DNA of 64,000 bases from Isochrysis galbana (taxonomy: Eukaryota > Haptophyta > Isochrysidales > Isochrysidaceae): assembly GCA_018136815.1 (NCBI GenBank), contig CM030936.1, forward strand, positions 3,321,524-3,385,523. The letters are read 5' to 3'. The notes under the pieces are model-generated. The model did no database searches. It saw only the letters and a program-made list of their open reading frames with translations, and was not told the DNA's origin. Positions 62,230 to 64,000 of this stretch are shown here, piece after piece. A program made the position numbers and the translations under genes. Position 1 is the first letter of the stretch. The number at the start of each line of letters is the position of its first letter.

Positions 62230-62415
62230 ACCCAGAACCGGGCCCTAGGTAGTGTACCAGGGCCGCACCCCCGACACCAAAGACAAAGGAATGAGGGGGG
62301 GAAGGCAAGGGGGCGGAGAAAAGGGAGATAAGGGCGCTGGCTGATGTGCAGTAGCAGTAGTATGCGCTGTCCAGCGATAGGTGTGTAGCCCTGAACCTTC
62401 AGATCTTTTTTTTTT

Positions 62416-63274
62416 CCCATGGTGGAGACCTCTACCATCAGTGCACCCAACATGGGAGGGCACTTCACAACCATCAATCTCAATATCCTACGGACCTACG
62501 GAGAGCACCCTATGCCTCTGGTTTCCATGTTGACTCACTTCTCGTTTTCACCCCACTCTTGTGGGCCACAAGTACCTACAACTCAATGCCATGCCTTTCT
62601 TTGGCCCTCTTTCATCACTTGACTCCCTTTCCCACTCCTCCTTCCCACTACAACCAACCCAACCAAGCAGCACAACCCCCCTCGCCCTCTTTCAAGCACC
62701 AAAAATTACGCGACCCAAGATCGACCCATGGTGACAAACTTCTCGTATTCACTCCACTCTTGTGGGCCACAGGTACCTATAACTCAGTGTCCTGCCTCGA
62801 GCCCTCTTTCAACACTTGACTCCCTCTCACACTGCCTCTTCCAACTACAACCAACCCAAGAAGCACAAGCCCCATCGCCCTCTGTCTGAAGCACCAAGAA
62901 TTCAACTCAAGCAAGGCAAGAGGGAGGACATGTCTTGAGGTTGAGGTGGCGTCGCTGCACATGCCTAGCGCAAGGGTATAGTGCCCCCACTCAGCCATCT
63001 CCTTCGCCCCACAGCTCCTCTATGATGAGTTGCTCCTCACCCTCCCATTAGGCCCCCTTGCCTGCGAGACCAAAACAAGATCCTGGCGTGGGGGGCTATC
63101 TGGGTGTGGACGGAGGGGCGCTCCGGCTAGCGTAGGTTGAAAGCTAGTGAAGAGCTGGGTGGCATAAGGGGGGAAGGGTGCTTGCGCTTGCCGCGGCAGG
63201 GAGTCCTGTCTTGAGTGAGCGCTAGTCCCGTCCCCTTGCCGCGCCGCAATCCATAAAAATTTGTTAAATTTAAA
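62416..63274 (+). mobile_element. 3' part of the LINE-derived element, copy 2
   Basis: CCCATGGTGGAGACCTCTAC to the CCATAAAAATTTGTTAAAT end matches 26950-27779. Blocks with TTTTCACCCCACTCTTGTGG recur three times inside. The left junction is an abrupt T-run (62405-62415). No target duplication was found. Confidence 0.75.
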
Positions 63275-64000
63275 CTACGTTGACGTTGAGCAGCAATACC
63301 GTAGCCACACAACGCAAACAACTAGTAGTAAAATAGCAAGCGTAGTGCAGAGCGACGGTGGTGCACGCGACAGTATCGTCCAACACCGCAAAGAGACACT
63401 CAAGCCCCAACAAACACGTAGCACGTAGCACGCGCGAAGAGCAAAAGCTATCGATAAACAACTAGAACGTCCGTGATCTACACAACAGCGAACAATGTAT
63501 GCTCAAGTCAGCCTAAGTCAGCCCCACTGTCCTGCATGTCACCACCCAGATACACATGAACGGACGATGCGGATACCCTTCATGATGATGCACCACCAGC
63601 TTGAGACCCCCCGAGGTTGGGTATGCACATGGTGATTGCCCAATTGCGAGATTGCCGCAACCACCATTTGCGAGATTGTCCCAAATACCATGCAGCCCTC
63701 GCATTGCGCAGGCGTGTCCCCGACACGGCGCTCGTGGACGAACACGACGGAGATCGAGAGTTTTGGCGTTGCCGGAGGTCCACCTTGCAGGCGCTCGCTT
63801 AGCATCGGCCTCGGCACGACAACGCTACGTATTCTCCGAGTCCACCGTGCTAGCCGCCGCTCGACCGGTTCGCGTTGCAATGCGACACCCGACGGGCAGT
63901 GGTGGCTACACCAGCACAGCGGGAGGCGACGCAATGATCCCTGCCGGAGATGGCCGGCGCCTAGCTCCTCAGAAAGACTTCCAGACGCGGGCAAACGATA
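63275..64000. other. Right edge, no gene recognised
   Basis: A minus-strand frame (63539-63994) and a plus-strand frame (63617-63802, MGMHMVIAQLRDC) overlap, and neither shows a known domain. A gene may continue beyond the window. Confidence 0.35.

Noticed and set aside
1..64000. CRISPR arrays, bacterial operons, rRNA genes
   Set aside because: No regularly spaced short repeats, ribosome-binding sites or rRNA core sequences were seen; gene structure is eukaryotic.

Overview
The window looks like repeat-rich, GC-rich nuclear DNA of a protist, most likely a photosynthetic one such as a haptophyte or a relative. The evidence is eukaryotic gene structure (spliceosomal introns of about 50-720 nt), eukaryote-only protein families (tubby, NEK kinase, RCC1, SLC25 mitochondrial carrier), non-LTR and LTR retroelements, and long (GA)n, (CT)n and poly-G/C tracts. 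The lineage is inference; no marker gene here fixes it.

Host genes are islands separated by 2-10 kb of transposable elements. In order they are: a rhomboid-like membrane protein without catalytic residues (3951-4853, +); an ankyrin-tubby protein in four exons (9799-13503, +); an unrecognised multi-pass membrane protein in three exons (17526-20105, -); a low-complexity protein with TQT motifs in two exons (21706-24121, -); a mitochondrial carrier (28659-29774, +); an RCC1-repeat protein with an F-box-like start (33411-35389, -); a NEK-type kinase (40335 to about 42324, +); an MFS transporter (49289-50692, +); a 63-residue metallothionein-like protein with a C-terminal membrane anchor (51966-52157, -); an orphan ORF (53341-53781, +); and a membrane protein with a pore-loop-like segment (55034-55873, +). 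There is no operon logic. Each gene stands alone, and several + strand genes have a GA tract just before the start codon.

The mobile fraction is dense and nested. The left edge is the 3' end of a chromodomain Ty3/gypsy element. At 5831-7355 lies an intact miniature LTR element with 730-bp LTRs, a 65-bp interior and a 5-bp target duplication. Its LTRs carry a tRNA-like A box and B box, and its polypurine tract/LTR junction matches that of the gypsy element for 20 nt. Several copies or fragments of one LINE family occur: 14880-15300, 43091-46178, 46617-48210 and 57738-61575. Non-autonomous elements with 17-20 bp target duplications share 5' or 3' ends with it. Three hAT-like MITEs have 8-bp duplications, a hAT transposase relic lies at 38042-39107, and a TTAA-flanked piggyBac-like element lies at 36201-37086.

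Insertions inside insertions give a relative order. The gypsy-type LTR at 46540 was hit by a LINE, and that LINE by a hAT-like MITE. The LINE at 43091-46178 was hit twice by non-autonomous elements, one of which carries another hAT-like MITE. A GC-rich non-autonomous element was hit by the miniature LTR element.

Exon boundaries below were chosen by eye from reading frame and splice signals and have no transcript support.
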